A stretch of 64,000 nt of DNA from Carettochelys insculpta (taxonomy: Eukaryota; Chordata; Testudines; Carettochelyidae). Below the pieces are notes generated by a model, which had not been told where the DNA came from, ran no database searches, and saw nothing but the letters and a program-made list of their open reading frames with translations. The translations under genes were made by a program, and so were the position numbers. This document shows, piece after piece, positions 1 to 11,062 of this stretch. The first letter of the stretch is position 1, and the number at the start of each line of letters is the position of its first letter. The stretch covers positions 109,688,501 to 109,752,500 of the forward strand of contig NC_134137.1 in assembly GCF_033958435.1 (NCBI RefSeq). Direction: 5' to 3'.

Positions 1-39
1 GAACCTCTAGGGTCCCCCAGGGGGAGGGGGTAGGACACC

Positions 40-64
40 CAGCAGCAGCAGCAGCAGCAGCAGC
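40..64 (+). repeat. (CAG)n microsatellite
   Basis: Eight CAG units at the left edge of the solo LTR, inside the Harb-1A intron. Harb-1B has a shorter imperfect CAG run at the same place, so this is an expansion at the LTR junction. Confidence 0.9.
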
Positions 65-65
65 G

Positions 66-496
66 TGTGATGGAGTGGAGGGGAGTGCAAATGCGAGACT
101 CAGGCTACATATGAGAAACAAGCAGAATAGCTCCCAGTGGCTAAGGATGATCCTGGGGCTACAACTGGCAGGTTACACCTCTGCCCTGATCAAAGAGGAG
201 GGAGGAGCCAAGCTGGCTTTGAATCAGGGGGGTGGGGGCCGCAGGTAGAGGCTAGGGGAAGGGAGAGCTGGAAGGCAGCCTGCCTGAGGAGGGGGAAAGC
301 TACACCCCAGAGGGGCATCCCTTGGGGTCTTCTCCCCAGGACGGGTTGGAAGGACTGTCTCTGACTGCTGTACTGTTGCTTCTGTGAGAAACTGGGCATC
401 TGTTGCCTAATAAACCTCCTGTTGTACCTGCTGAGTGAGAGTCACCCCTGCCAGCAGACGGGGTGCAGTGCAGGGGGACCCCTGAACCCCATCACA
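66..496 (+). mobile_element. Solo LTR inserted in the Myb intron of Harb-1A
   Basis: This 431-bp block is missing from the matching place in Harb-1B (about 13450-13470), so it is an insertion. It begins TGTGATGG and ends CCATCACA, an inverted repeat with TG...CA ends typical of LTRs. An AATAAA polyadenylation signal lies at 409-414. Flanks are GCAGCG (60-65) and GCAGCA (497-502), a 6-bp direct repeat with one change compatible with CpG decay, although the (CAG)n context makes the exact duplication ambiguous. No internal retroviral or Gypsy sequence is present. It could belong to an endogenous retrovirus or a Gypsy family; the sequence does not decide. Confidence 0.72.
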
Positions 497-620
497 GCAG
501 CATCTCCCGGGGATGGGGATGGGGAACCTGCAGCAGAGGGGTGGGGGGACAAGGGCCATGGTTCGGGGCCCACACTAACGGCTGTCTCCACTCTTCTTCC
601 TCCCCTCCTGTGTTCCACAG

Positions 621-1180
621 CGGCACCATCGGAAGGACCGGAGAGCGCTGGCGAGGTGTCAGTGGTCTTGGACAGCCCTCCGGGGCCATCACTCCAGGCC
701 AGCCCCTCGGCGGAGGACCGACCAGCCCCACGGCGGGGAAGACGGCGGACCCAGCACCACCACCCGACGGCGATGGACCCCCAACTGCTGGCCCTCCACC
801 GTCGGCAGCTGGAGGTCGCCGAGCAGCGGCTGCGGGTGGAGAAGTGCCGCCTCCAGCTGCAGGAGCGGGAGCTGGCCTGGCGCCAGGAGGCATGGGGGGC
901 CTTCATGCGGACCTTCGATTGTATCGCCGACTACCTGGCCCCCCATGCCGCGCCGGCCGCCGCTGCGCCCGCCCTGCCTGCTCCACCCGCTGCTCTAGCC
1001 GCTGCGCCGTCCGCCATCGCACCACCACCCACCACCGAGGGCCCTTCCGCCGAGGGGGACCTGGAGCCAGCTGACACCCGCCAGCCATATATCCTGGTCC
1101 ACCCAGCCCCCAGACAGCCCCGGCCAGGGCTGAGGGCGAGGCGGGGATCCTGGCCGCCCACCCCCAGCGCTGGACATTAG
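621..1180 (+). CDS. Harb-1A Myb/SANT-like accessory protein, last exon (partial gene)
   Basis: PIF/Harbinger elements commonly encode a Myb/SANT-like protein that helps the transposase reach the nucleus and bind the element ends; this is the C-terminal exon of such a gene. The acceptor is TGTTCCACAG (AG at 619-620). The exon is open to a TAG stop at 1178-1180 with no internal stop, about 186 codons. It encodes an acidic/Pro-rich linker, then a helical Leu/Gln/Arg-rich segment with LHRRQLEVAEQRLRVEK and a WRQEAWGAFMRTFDCIADYL stretch, then an Ala/Pro-rich tail. The aligned exon in Harb-1B has a TGA where this copy keeps CGA. Exon 1 with the SANT domain lies before position 1. The open frame further upstream (422-620) is LTR and intron, not protein. 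Confidence 0.75.
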
Positions 1181-1572
1181 GGGGTGTGGGGCCCAGGATA
1201 TGGGCTCCCCCCTCCCCCTCCCCCTTTGTATATATCCCCCTCACCTATGTTTTGTAAATAGTTTGTATTAGACCCCTGTTCTGTTATGTTATGATGATAC
1301 CTGCCCCCCCATGTAAATAGTTCTTCCCTTCCTTGTCTTCCCCTTTTTTTTCCTTTCATCTTATAATACATATATATATAATATTTATTTTGGCTGTACA
1401 TAGTTATAATATAAGAAAAAGAGTTCAAGAGATATATTCTGGTTTGACGAAAAACATGTCTTTTTATTTACAAGAAAGGTGTGGGGTGTGTGCTCTTGGG
1501 TGCTCTGTGGTGTCGGCATAGGAGCAGGGAGTGTTGTGGAGGATGGGGGGGCAGTGGGGGGCCTGCCAGCAT

Positions 1573-2731
1573 TCACCCCGCGGCCTCATCGAACTGGGCA
1601 CGCAGGGCCTCCCGGACCCGGGTCCCTTCAGAGTCCACCTGGTCACTGGGTGCAGCAGGTGGCTGCACATCGGCCCTGCCAGCCTCCACAGCCCAGCCCT
1701 GAAAGAAGGCCTCCCCCTTGCTCTCCACCAGGTTGTGGAGGGCGCTGCATGCACCCACAATCTGGGGAATGTTGGTGGGGCCCGCATCAAGGCGGGTGAG
1801 GAGACACCTCCAGTGCCCTTTGAGGTGGCCAAATGTGCGCTCCACCACCTGGCGCGCATGGTTCAGGTGCAGGTTGAAGTGCTCCTGGCTGGCTGACAGA
1901 GGGCCCGTGTAAGGGTGCATGACCCAGGGCCGGAGGGGGTATGCCACATCTGCGATGACGCAGAGGGTCACGGTGGTGTCCCCCACAGGGATCTCCCGCT
2001 GGGGGATGTAGGTCGCCGCCTCCAGCCGGCAGCACAGGCCCAAGTTCCGGAATACCCGGGCGTCGTGGGTGCTGCCAGGCCAGCCCACATAAATGTCCAG
2101 GAAACGGCCCCGGCTGTCCACCAAGGCCTGGAGGACCACTGAGTGGTAGCCCTTCCTGTTTAAGTAGCGTCCTCCACTGTGTTCCGGGGTGTGGATGGGG
2201 ATGTGAGTCCCATCCAGAGCCCCAAAGCAATTGGGGAAGCCCAGGGTGGCAAAGCCCGTGATGGCGGCATCCAGGTCCCCAAGCCTCACGAGCCTGTGGA
2301 GGAGTAGGGCATTGATGGCGCGGACGACCTGCAGGGGAAGCACATGGGAGAGCACCAATGAGGGGCGTGCAGGGTGTGTGTGGCCCTCCCCTGCCAGGGC
2401 TCCCCTCCCCACCCCCGCCAGGGCTGCCTCCCCCACTTCCCCCCGTGGGTCCTCTTACCTCCATGAGGACAGCCCTGACGGTGGCCTTGCCGACGCCAAA
2501 CTGCTGCCCCACGGATCGGTAGCTGTCTGGAGTGGCCAGCTTCCAGACAGCGATGCCGACCCGTTTCTCCACACTGAGGGCACGCTGCATGGCGGTGTCC
2601 TGGTGCCTGAGTGCGGGGGTGAGACACTGACATAGCTCCAGAAATGTCTGCCGGCTCATCCGAAAGTTCCTGAGCCAGCGGTCTTCGTCCCACTCTCCGA
2701 GCACCAGCCGCTCCCACCACTCGGTGCTCAT
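1573..2731 (-). CDS. Harb-1A transposase (HARBI1-like), two exons, apparently intact core
   Basis: A DDE transposase of the PIF/Harbinger superfamily, which cuts and pastes the element as a nuclear DNA-binding nuclease. Exon 1 is 2731-2459 (91 codons from an internal Met, with ELCQCLTPALRHQD and the helix-turn-helix-like SYRSVGQQFGVGKATV). The donor is GAG|GTAAGA. Exon 2 is 2328-1573 (251 codons plus stop) after acceptor CCCCTGCAG. The 130-bp intron joins in phase 0, giving about 342 residues, close to HARBI1 size. Catalytic-type residues are Asp in GALDGTHIPI (about 130), Asp in PGSTHDARVF (about 180) and Glu in VVERTFGHLKG (about 254). No stop or frameshift is seen in this core. An N-terminal segment starting MDPQQQQPEVH (2937-2728) is in another frame, so the true start is uncertain. 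Confidence 0.82.
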
Positions 2732-2937
2732 GGAGTAGCTCCACAGCCGGCGGCATGTGCGGCGGTGGGGGGGCGGAGTGCTGCAGGGTTGGGGGTTGCA
2801 TCCTCCTCCCCTGCAGGCAGCTCCTCCTCTGTGGCAAGGAGGTGCTCAGCTGCCTCCTGCATGGCATGGAGCAGGGCGAGCACTGCTCCTGCAGGGGCGG
2901 CTGGGTGGACCTCTGGCTGCTGCTGCTGGGGGTCCAT
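2728..2937 (-). pseudogene. Possible N-terminal segment of the Harb-1A transposase, out of frame
   Basis: A short frame starting at 2937 with MDPQQQQPEVH and running to a stop at 2728 sits directly upstream of transposase exon 1. Harb-1B carries the same segment at 15881 and below. In both copies it is out of frame with the exon 1 frame, by different offsets. Either both copies have small indels in the C-rich run around 2770 and 15710, or this is a separate short upstream frame. I could not decide. Confidence 0.45.
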
Positions 2938-3293
2938 GCCTGTGTCGCTCGAGGTGTGCGTGCCTATGGCTCTGCAGACCGCATGCTGTGCAGGCTGCGT
3001 GTGTGGGAGGGGCCCTTTAAGGGAGCGGCTAGCTGTTGCCCTGGAAGCGCTAGTCCGCCTTGTGACCCTGTCTGCAGCTGTTCCTGGCACCCTTATTTCG
3101 ATGTGTGCTACTTTGGCATGTAAACGTTCCCTCGCAGCACCTATTTTGATGTGGTGCTGCCCAACGTCGACATTGAACGTCGACGTTGCCAGCCCTGGAG
3201 GACGTGTAGACGTTATTCATCGAAATAGGCTATTTCGATGTCGCTACATCAAAATAGGCTACTTCGATGTAGCGTTCACATGTAGACGTAGCC

Positions 3294-3442
3294 CAGAAGT
3301 GGCATGGTAATGAGCAGCCTGGAAGAGGCTAATGATGTGTGGGTGTAAATTTCCCATGTCTCATTGGCATATGGCCAAGTAATTCAGAGTCCAGAAGAAG
3401 CTCTTCATTTTTTGAAAGAGGAATGCTAGTGTAGATGTAGCT
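3294..3442. mobile_element. Truncated foldback MITE (same type as 6567-6999)
   Basis: The stretch with GGCATGGTAATGAG, the CCAGAAGAAGCTCTTC motif and a closing GTGTAGATGTAGC resembles one arm of the foldback element at 6567-6999. It abuts the right end of Harb-1A. Only one arm is present, so it is truncated. Confidence 0.55.
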
Positions 3443-3640
3443 CCTGTCTACAACGCCCCTATTTTGAAATAGGTCAAAATAGGTGCTATTCCTTGTGGAA
3501 TGAGGTTTACCTGTTTCAAAATAAAGAAACCACTATTTTGAAATTATTTCAAAATAGGGATTGTGTTGTGTAGACACTAGCAAAGTTATTTTGAAATAAT
3601 GTCTGTTATTTTGAAACAACTTTGCTGTGTAGACCTACCA
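3443..3640. mobile_element. MITE with TATTTTGAAATA palindromes
   Basis: Several copies of TATTTTGAAATA-like palindromes lie between GTCTACA at the left (3446) and GTGTAGACC at the right (3627-3636). The termini fit the GTCTACAC-type ends shared by many elements here. A related element is at 11063-11386. No clear duplication is seen. Confidence 0.5.
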
Positions 3641-4856
3641 TAAGTGAGCAGCCTTTGGCATTCAAATGTTGAGAGGAGGCCAGTGAGTCCTTGAAGAATT
3701 GGACCTTTTAAATGCATGTATCTGATTTTGATGGTTGACATTTTTTGGGTCTGGACATAGGCATCACTCAGTTATAATTATTTGGACTGTGAGGAGTTCT
3801 CTTTTATTGTACTAGAAGAATATTCCAACCCTTTATGTGGTGAAAACCCCCAGGAGATATTTGTTTTCTAGAAGGTATAAACAAGTTTGTGATCATCCTT
3901 TTTCTTTTTAAATTGTATATTAGTCACACAAATGAAAATACACCAACTGCCATTAAAACAGAGCAATTTTTTTCAGTACTGCCTGTGAAATGCTGAGCTT
4001 CCAGTTTGTAGAGAACTAGTTTCTTTACTTTAGCAGTAGCCACCAGATGGCGATCATTCACCTTGTGCATACCTATATCAGAGGCAAGTATGTAGATTCA
4101 GACTCTGCAGGCTGTCTAATTCTAACCTTAAGCAATTTCACCCTAGGGGATTACTTTGATTTCTAGGGTGGACAGTACTGCACTGGTTTTCTGTATCCTC
4201 ATTTTATTGAACTATATATTGTATCATCTCCATATACACCTCATAAAAACATTAGAAAAGTTTAAATCCATAATGAAATACCTTAATCTCACAAGCATGT
4301 ACCATTATTTTTCCTTTGCACTGAGAAATTCATGGTGCTGACTACTCCTACAAAGCAAGGGCATTCTCGTGGAACAATCTACCTTTTATTTATTTAGTAG
4401 TAAAGTTATTGGAAACCCACTGAGTAGTTCATGGGTTCTTCCAATGTCTTGCAGTGAATTATGCTGTAACCAGAGGGAAATATGGATAATCCAAGAACAA
4501 AACTGGATGAATTTTGGCAAGTAAATCTTTAGATTTAGTTGAAACAATAAGAAGATCAACCACTGAATGAAGGGATGAGTTAATGAATGTTTTCATTTGC
4601 TCATCTCTGAAACAAGCAAATCTAACTTTTAATCTTCAAACCCCCTAATTTATCAGATAGCTAATGGAAAGCAGAGGGAAAGAAAGGGAAGGTGGCTGCC
4701 CTGACACCCTTTTCAAAACCCAAGTACTGTGTAGCTCTTTGGGGAGAATGGGCAGAAGAGGTAGCGAAATAGAGCATTAACTCAGTGAATTCTGCCAAAG
4801 AACACCGCTGTTTTGTCCATTGGGGCATTTGGGGGACAATAGAGTTCTAATCTGGA
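3641..4856. other. Anonymous intron
   Basis: AT-rich sequence with no convincing gene, RNA or recognisable repeat. Open frames are short and unsupported. Confidence 0.6.
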
Positions 4857-5036
4857 CAAACAAGCAGTCTTGTAGCACCTTGAAGACTAACAGCTTTATT
4901 TCTTAGGTAATGAGCTTTCATGGGTTAGACCTACATCTTCAGATTTGAAAAGAAATAAATCTGTTAGTCTTCAAGGTGCCACAAGACAGCCTGTTTTTTG
5001 TGAGGTTACAGACTAATATGATTACCCCTCTGAAAC
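4857..5036. mobile_element. Penelope-like element tail, inverted dimer
   Basis: The left half (4857-4942) is a minus-strand copy and the right half (4943-5036) a plus-strand copy of the same 3' tail. The tail contains GTTAGTCTTCAAGGTGCCAC in the right half and the complement of GTTAGTCTTCAAGGTGCTAC in the left. This tail follows the GIY-YIG frame in the element at 22741-23370. Head-to-head tails without coding sequence are a recurrent form of PLE insertion. Confidence 0.7.
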
Positions 5037-6050
5037 TAATATGAAAACTACATTTCAGTTGCAGAAATGTAGAGACCTCCAATGCACAGAGTCTGCATGC
5101 CCTGGGTTCTTCATATGGAAAATCTGGTCACCTATGAAAGGGTAAATAAACTGATAAGATTGCTTTGGAAATGACCTTGTATGCATTCTAAGGTGCAGGG
5201 AAGAGCTTCAGATATAAACACTGGCAATCTGTCTACAAGATGGTTCACAGTAAATAATTTGATAATTTTTCACAAATCACCCATAGACATATCATACTTT
5301 TAATAAATTTGTTCCCTGTTTCCAAATGCTTCATGAGCAGTATGAATGAATAAATTTTGACTCGTAGACTACCTATACAGTGATCACTGTCATGATTTCT
5401 CCATGTGACTGGACTCTTAAATCATGTAGCAATTGTTTCTACTTTCTGACTTGATGACTTAAGCTTTATACACAAAGAAGAATCCCTTGGAGATTATAAA
5501 TGAGTGTGTGGCAGGAATAGCTACACTAGCTCTTTACACTGGCCACAAGAGTACTCTGGTGTGACTATTCATGGGTACTTATTCACTCCAGCTTTTGTGA
5601 CACTTTTCCTGTCAATGAACATTTTTGTAAATAAAACCTCCCTCACCTTCAATGTTCACAAATAAAAGAGGCTGGGAATATCGACAAAGTGAGTCACCAC
5701 ATTTTATTTGCATAAGTCATTAATCTTCCTTCTCTGTATTCATAAGTTTCTAATGCTAATAACTTCTCATGTAACCATTGCGTTAGCCTTTTGTGCGGCA
5801 ACTCTGAAAAGCCTATTGGCATTTCAGGAAGAAAAAAAAAAGAATTGTTGAACTGATAAATTGCTTACACCTACATACCCCCATCTGGTACTTCTGCACA
5901 GAAGCGCAAGGGATTTAATTTCTACAAATATCAGATCACATGGGCTGCAGCAAAAAATACCTTGAAAAAGAAAAAGGCTTATGTACATAATTTAGTAAGA
6001 TTGCAACAACTGCCATTGTAAGTATAAAAGAAAAGAGTATCTTTCTCTTG
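5037..6050. other. Anonymous intron
   Basis: AT-rich sequence with a short adenine run at 5830-5842. I see no gene and no clear repeat. Confidence 0.6.
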
Positions 6051-6279
6051 CACTATGGTTACACTAGTGAATTTTGCAAACAAAAAACCCAATTTTCTCA
6101 ACAAAACTGGTGGAACGTTCACACACAAAATGCGTTTTGCTGACAGTTTGTCAAAAAAATCAAGCACTTTTGCCAGCACCATTGTGCCTCTCAGCCTCAC
6201 TCTGTCGACAGAAGTTTTGTCTGGAAATATCTTCCAACCGTGACTTCTGTCAACAGAGCGCTGTAGTGTAACTGTAGCC
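6051..6279. mobile_element. Harbinger-like MITE, TGTCAACAG type, short copy
   Basis: The interior has the TGTCGACAGAAG and TGTCAACAGAGCG motifs of this group and the right end GTGTAACTGTAGCC. TTG lies directly outside both ends (6048-6050 and 6280-6282). The left terminus is diverged from GGCTACAG. Confidence 0.65.
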
Positions 6280-6566
6280 TTGATGTACATTTAAATCAGT
6301 AAAGATCATTTAAAAAAGAAAAAATATAACAATCTTAAATTGTAGCATTTAAGGACATTAACAACAAATAGCTACTGTTCTCAATGAGCATATTACTCCA
6401 GAACAATGGAACACATCACACTGTTGCCAACAGTTACTCAATGTATTTTTCAAACTTGGCTTCAGCTTTCCACAAATTTACTGGTTTTTACTCTGTCCAA
6501 AAACCACAACAAGAGACTGTAACAGTGACCACATTAAGGGCGTTCTTGACTGTTCCTGATCTCTTT

Positions 6567-6999
6567 GGCTGTTTCTACAGAACGTGGCATGCTAATAAAT
6601 GGCCTGAAAAATGATAATGAAGTGCAGATGTAAATTTCCAGTGCCTCCTTAGCATAGGGTTATATGATTTGGAGTCTGGAAGAAGCTCTTCTGTACCCCA
6701 AAACAGCTTGTAAAGGTGCAGCCCCCAGGGGATCTCCTGGAAGAAGTCCTCCTTCCGGAAGCCCCATCTTCCTGAAAATTTTAAGGGGCTTCCGGAAGGA
6801 GGACTTCCTTCCAGGAGATCACCCAGGGGCCGCGCCTCTACACGCGATTTTGGGGTCTGGAAGAGCTTCTTCCAGACTCCAAATCATGTGACCATATGCT
6901 AAGGAGGCACGGGAAGTTTACATCCACGTCTCATTAGCATTTTTTGGGCAGTTTATTATCATGCCACTTTCTCCGAAAGGGGAATGTGCAGAAATGGCC
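6567..6999. mobile_element. Foldback MITE, 433 bp, near-full-length inverted repeat
   Basis: The element reads GGCTGTTTCTACAG at the left and the complement-like TGTGCAGAAATGGCC at the right, with TTT on both sides (6564-6566 and 7000-7002) inside a CTTTG context. Its two halves are inverted copies of each other. The centre is a stem of CCGGAAGCCCC and GGGGCTTCCGG around an 18-base loop near 6770. The arms carry the TCTGGAAGAAGCTCTTC motif and its complement. It has no coding capacity. Confidence 0.85.
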
Positions 7000-7082
7000 T
7001 TTGAAGGCATCTCCTCAGGTCTCAGACCATGAGCTGTTCCTGGGTGAAATTCTTCCACTGTCACACAATTATCCTACTCTTA

Positions 7083-7526
7083 GGCCATGTCTACATTATA
7101 GTCATTTGTCAACAGAAGATACTGTTGGAAGATCTCATCTGACAAAACCTCTGTCGAAAGATTGCAGCCACACATGAAAGTGGATCACTCTGTTGATCCA
7201 CTCTGTCAACAGAGAGCAGCTGGCCTTCCCAGCTTCTCTCTTGACACAAAAGCCAATCAGAAGCACAGCGGACAGGGCTACCCGGTGACCTGGAAGCTGT
7301 GTCTGTCAACAGAGGCCCCCACAGAGCATCCACACGGCTTTTTTGTCGACAGATTCTGTTGAGAAAGGTGTTCCACCTTGTGGGGGAGAGGCAAAAATCT
7401 GTTGATAAAAGCGCCAAGCTCTGTCAACAGTATGCCGACAGAACACACTTTTAATGTAGACGCTCCCTGGGTTTTGTTGACCCAATGCCAGTTTTGTTGG
7501 CAAAACTCTGTAGTGTAGACGTAGCC
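7083..7526. mobile_element. Harbinger-like MITE, TGTCAACAG type, 444 bp
   Basis: The left end is GGCCATGTCTACATTA and the right end TAGTGTAGACGTAGCC. TTA flanks both ends (7080-7082 and 7527-7529), the preferred 3-bp duplication of PIF/Harbinger elements, within CTTAG. Multiple TGTCAACAG and TGTTGACA motifs fill the interior. Non-coding. Confidence 0.88.
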
Positions 7527-7529
7527 TTA

Positions 7530-8138
7530 GCCCAGGCTTTGGGTTGCAGTCCCCTGGTATTTACTGTGATTACCTCAGAAGTCTGACTGATGTTCAGCAC
7601 ATGTAGGGCAAATGGTAAGTGGTATTCAGTGACTGGACCACCTTTTTAAAATGCACTACTTTATTCTGAACCACAGAACTTCTGAGATAACAGATCTTAA
7701 AACAATAAACAAAAGATATGCTATCTTATTTTTCCCTGCGGCTTACCATCCTGCAGCTGTCTGTCACCCATGTCAGACTCTCTCACCAGGAACACTCAGC
7801 TCCTCCCTTCTCTCCTCTCCACCCCCAAGAAGAGTTCTGTCAACCAGTTCCCCTCTGATGTCTAGTCTTCCAGGCCTCTCCAAACAGCTGTGTGCCTTTG
7901 GAACGGAGCCAGGAAGTAGACCATTTTCCTGTAAGTCTCCCCCAAGTTTTCCTAGCTTACCTAGAACTGTAGTTGCCCTCCCTCCCTCAAGTATTTGTTA
8001 GATAGTTGCCTATAAGAGCTGGTTTATTTTTCTGCTCATTTTTCAAATAACATTTATTAAGCTTAGACAAACACATGATATAGAAAAGTGTCCCCATGTA
8101 ACTGTACAATGACTGTATATCACTGACAAGGTCACACA
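7530..8138. other. Anonymous intron
   Basis: No gene or clear repeat is visible. The pyrimidine-rich stretch near 7790-7860 is unremarkable. Confidence 0.55.
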
Positions 8139-8579
8139 GGCTACAGTTACACTACAGTGCTCTGTTAACAGAAGTCACTGTTGGGAGAGTTTTCCCAACA
8201 AAACTTCTGTTAACAGAGTGCAGCCACACACAAAAGCCAATCCAGAGAGCTCTGCACTCTGTTGACAAAGTAGCTGGACTGCCTGGCTGCTCTCTCAACA
8301 AAACAGGCACCTGGAAGCACAGAAGACAGGCTGCCCATTGTTCTGGATGTCTGTCTGTCCAGAGAAGGCCTCCCCAGATCATCCACACAGCTTTTTTGTC
8401 AACAGAATCTGTTGACAGCAGTGTTATGCCTCAAAGGTTTGGGGCAGAACACCGCCGGCAAAAGTGCTGACTTTTGTCCAGACACTGCTGATAAAATGCA
8501 CTCCGTGTGCGCATGCAACACGAGTTTTGTTGACAAAACCTGGGTTTTCCTGGCAAAGCTTCCTAGTGTAACTGCAGCC
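8139..8579. mobile_element. Harbinger-like MITE, TGTCAACAG type, 441 bp
   Basis: Ends GGCTACAGTTACACTA and TAGTGTAACTGCAGCC are inverted copies. Flanks are ACA and ATA, an imperfect 3-bp duplication. This uninterrupted copy shows what the element split by Harb-1B (11832-16275) looked like before insertion. Confidence 0.85.
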
Positions 8580-11062
8580 ATACAGTATGTGCAAAATTGC
8601 TACATAGCTGTATTCTCAGATAATTCCAAAGCAGCTTCACATCTGCCACAGAGAGAACAGGTATTTAAAATGCTTTCACACTTTGCATTATTTCTTCTGG
8701 AATTTTAAATAGTTTATTTCCTTAAAGAAATCTAAACAAAAGCCAGCAACTTTCATATTTTACTACATCAACAGGGTTACATTTTATATTTGAAAAATGT
8801 ACAAGTTCAGAGAATTCCCCAATCACTTTATGTCAATGCCTACTTCATAAAGGCTATGATGTTCTTCTCAGGAATACAAAAAAAAAAAAAAAAAAAAGCA
8901 CATGCCTTTATTGAACAAATCTGTCATACAGCTACTTGATGATCCTTGGATTTAATTAAGCATTACACACCAGACCCAGTAGCTTCAGCTGTCATGCCAC
9001 TTTCAGATGTTAAGTCCCTGGGGTAAAACCTCCTGTCAGAAATGCAGGCTAGATCTGAAACGCAGCACAAATGGGAACTTATTTCAATGGTAACACTGGA
9101 AATGTTCCTTCTCTGGGTGTTTCCTGATCCAAGCAGAGATCTGTATCTGTTGAGCACCACAATCACTTTAGGACAACATTTATGAAAAAGGACAGTTGGA
9201 CCAATATGAAGTTTATTTACCGTGATTATTCTAAATCTGGGCAAGCATTTCAGATCTCAGCAGGATGAAGAATATCTCAGGTGCAAGCAAATTCTCTCTG
9301 TGAGGAAAAATTACGGAAGTTCCACAAGTAACATAAAAGTGCAAACTTCAGAAGATGCACAGACATACCTATATTTACCACACTGATACCTGCTGAGAGA
9401 AGTGCCACAGAGCAAACCACTGTAATCAAGGTCTGCAAACGAAAGCTCTCAGAGTAACTTACCCTCCATGTTGCTAATGAGAGGATAGCATCTTGTGACA
9501 GGCACAATCTGGCTCATGCAAAACTAAAGTTGAATACAAATAGAGCTTCCTTAACAGGGATCTTAACTGTTAAAAATATTCTTTTCTCAGACTCAGATAT
9601 CATAGAGATAAAGGACTAGGCCTCACTTTTAAAATGACAAGTGTTCTGAAGATGGCATTTTTCCAATGCAATGTGTGTGACTTACAGTTTCAGTCTTAAA
9701 GTACAGTACATGAGTCTTACACTTATGACAAAATAGTGTAACACAAAATGTATTAAGCAGAAGTGAGGCAGTACAACTTAACTTATTCCTTTGAGAATGT
9801 ACTAATTGCCTTGCTGAAGAATGACTCTTTACTGTATAAATATTAAAATACTGTCTTGGAGTAAATGCCTTTAAAACACCTTATAAAACTGACAGTACAG
9901 AAACCAAATGCATAAACAGCCATATAAATACCTATGTTTGAAATAAGCAACAAAAGTCAGCAGTTTCCTATATTAGACAATCAAACATGAGGTATGTTCA
10001 ATCTAGGGGCATAACATACAGGGGATCTTTAACACGCAATTTATTAAAATATTGTGAATGTCTGGAACTTAAAATCCGTGGGCGTCGTGATGGATGTCAT
10101 TGCCAGATATAAGCTGAATATGCAAAAATTTGTAAGAAAAAAATTGTGTAATTCACTGCTGACTTTCATTCTCTGTCAATCAAAATCATTCCGCTGCTGC
10201 ATTCAATTATTCTGCAAGGCTGTTGTGGTTACATAAGTTTCATCCCTCATACAAGAACTTAGGAAACGGCAAAACTAATTGATATCATAGGCTCAGCTAA
10301 TATGCTTTAATTAAACAGAAAAATTGCTACTTAGCAAGGAGGAAGGAATCCTTGCCTAGAACTATGGAAGGACAGGACATGTAGAGCACAGTAATAGTCA
10401 TTTCCTAAACCACCTGAATGAAAATTTTGTTCACTGGGGAAGTTAAAATGGGAGGTATAGCTCCAAACAGGACAAATAGGAATCTATCTATTGGCACTAC
10501 CACCTGGCAAACAAGCATCACCATTCCTGGAAGCAGAAGAATATGTGAAAAGCAGTGGAAGAGAAAAGATGAAGGGGCTGGTGAAAGTATATGGAAGAGA
10601 ACATGCCCATTGAGGTAACCGTTAAGTCTTTACCCATCCAGTGGGTAAACTTCTGAACAAATCAGAGAAGCTCAATTCAAAGCCAAGCCAAGGTTAAGAG
10701 AGCTCTGGATACAAAGGAAGGGAAGCAATAACGAAAGTTACACCAACTAACTTTCAGAACTACTGCAATCAAGTTTTATTCCGCCTCACAGGAAGCATTT
10801 CAGTACCTGTGTATTTTTACTTTCCATTCAAAGCAAAACCCATTCTATAAAAATAAAACAAAACAACCTAGCTAATTAACATACCCTCACAATAAATCTC
10901 TTTTTTTAAGGAAGACAGCACCATGTAATCAGTCAAAAAGAAAAATCCTGCCCACAAGCACAGCATTCATTTGGAATAGTTAAAAATGCCATACATACAC
11001 TCCATAAAATCCATTAGGGACTTAGCTACTGTTATTTATTTTGCATGGAAAGTGCTCAACTT
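8580..11062. other. Anonymous intron
   Basis: AT-rich, with a 20-base adenine run at 8878-8897. Exon-like pieces at 9238-9523 were considered and rejected. No other gene or well-defined repeat is seen. Confidence 0.55.

Larger units (their letters stand above)
1..3293 (+). mobile_element. Harb-1A, PIF/Harbinger element, left end outside the window
   Basis: This is the right three quarters of a Harbinger DNA transposon that parallels Harb-1B at 13418-16197. It carries the second exon of a Myb-like gene on the plus strand and a two-exon transposase on the minus strand, convergent. The right terminus reads GTAGACGTAGCC and ends at 3293. It is preceded by subterminal hairpin-forming repeats rich in ATTTCGATG and its complement (3140-3290). 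Position 1 lies in the Myb intron. A solo LTR (66-496) absent from Harb-1B is inserted in that intron. The flank after 3293 is CAG; the left duplication cannot be checked. Confidence 0.9.

Noticed and set aside
422..620. N-terminal part of the 252-codon frame leading into the Myb exon
   Set aside because: It crosses the solo LTR end and the intron with its TGTTCCACAG acceptor, so it is not protein-coding in the element.
9238..9523. Three minus-strand exon-like pieces in phase (9463-9523, 9369-9432 and the open frame below 9238)
   Set aside because: The implied intron between the first two would be only 30 bases (9433-9462), too short for vertebrate splicing, and the peptide matches nothing I recognise.
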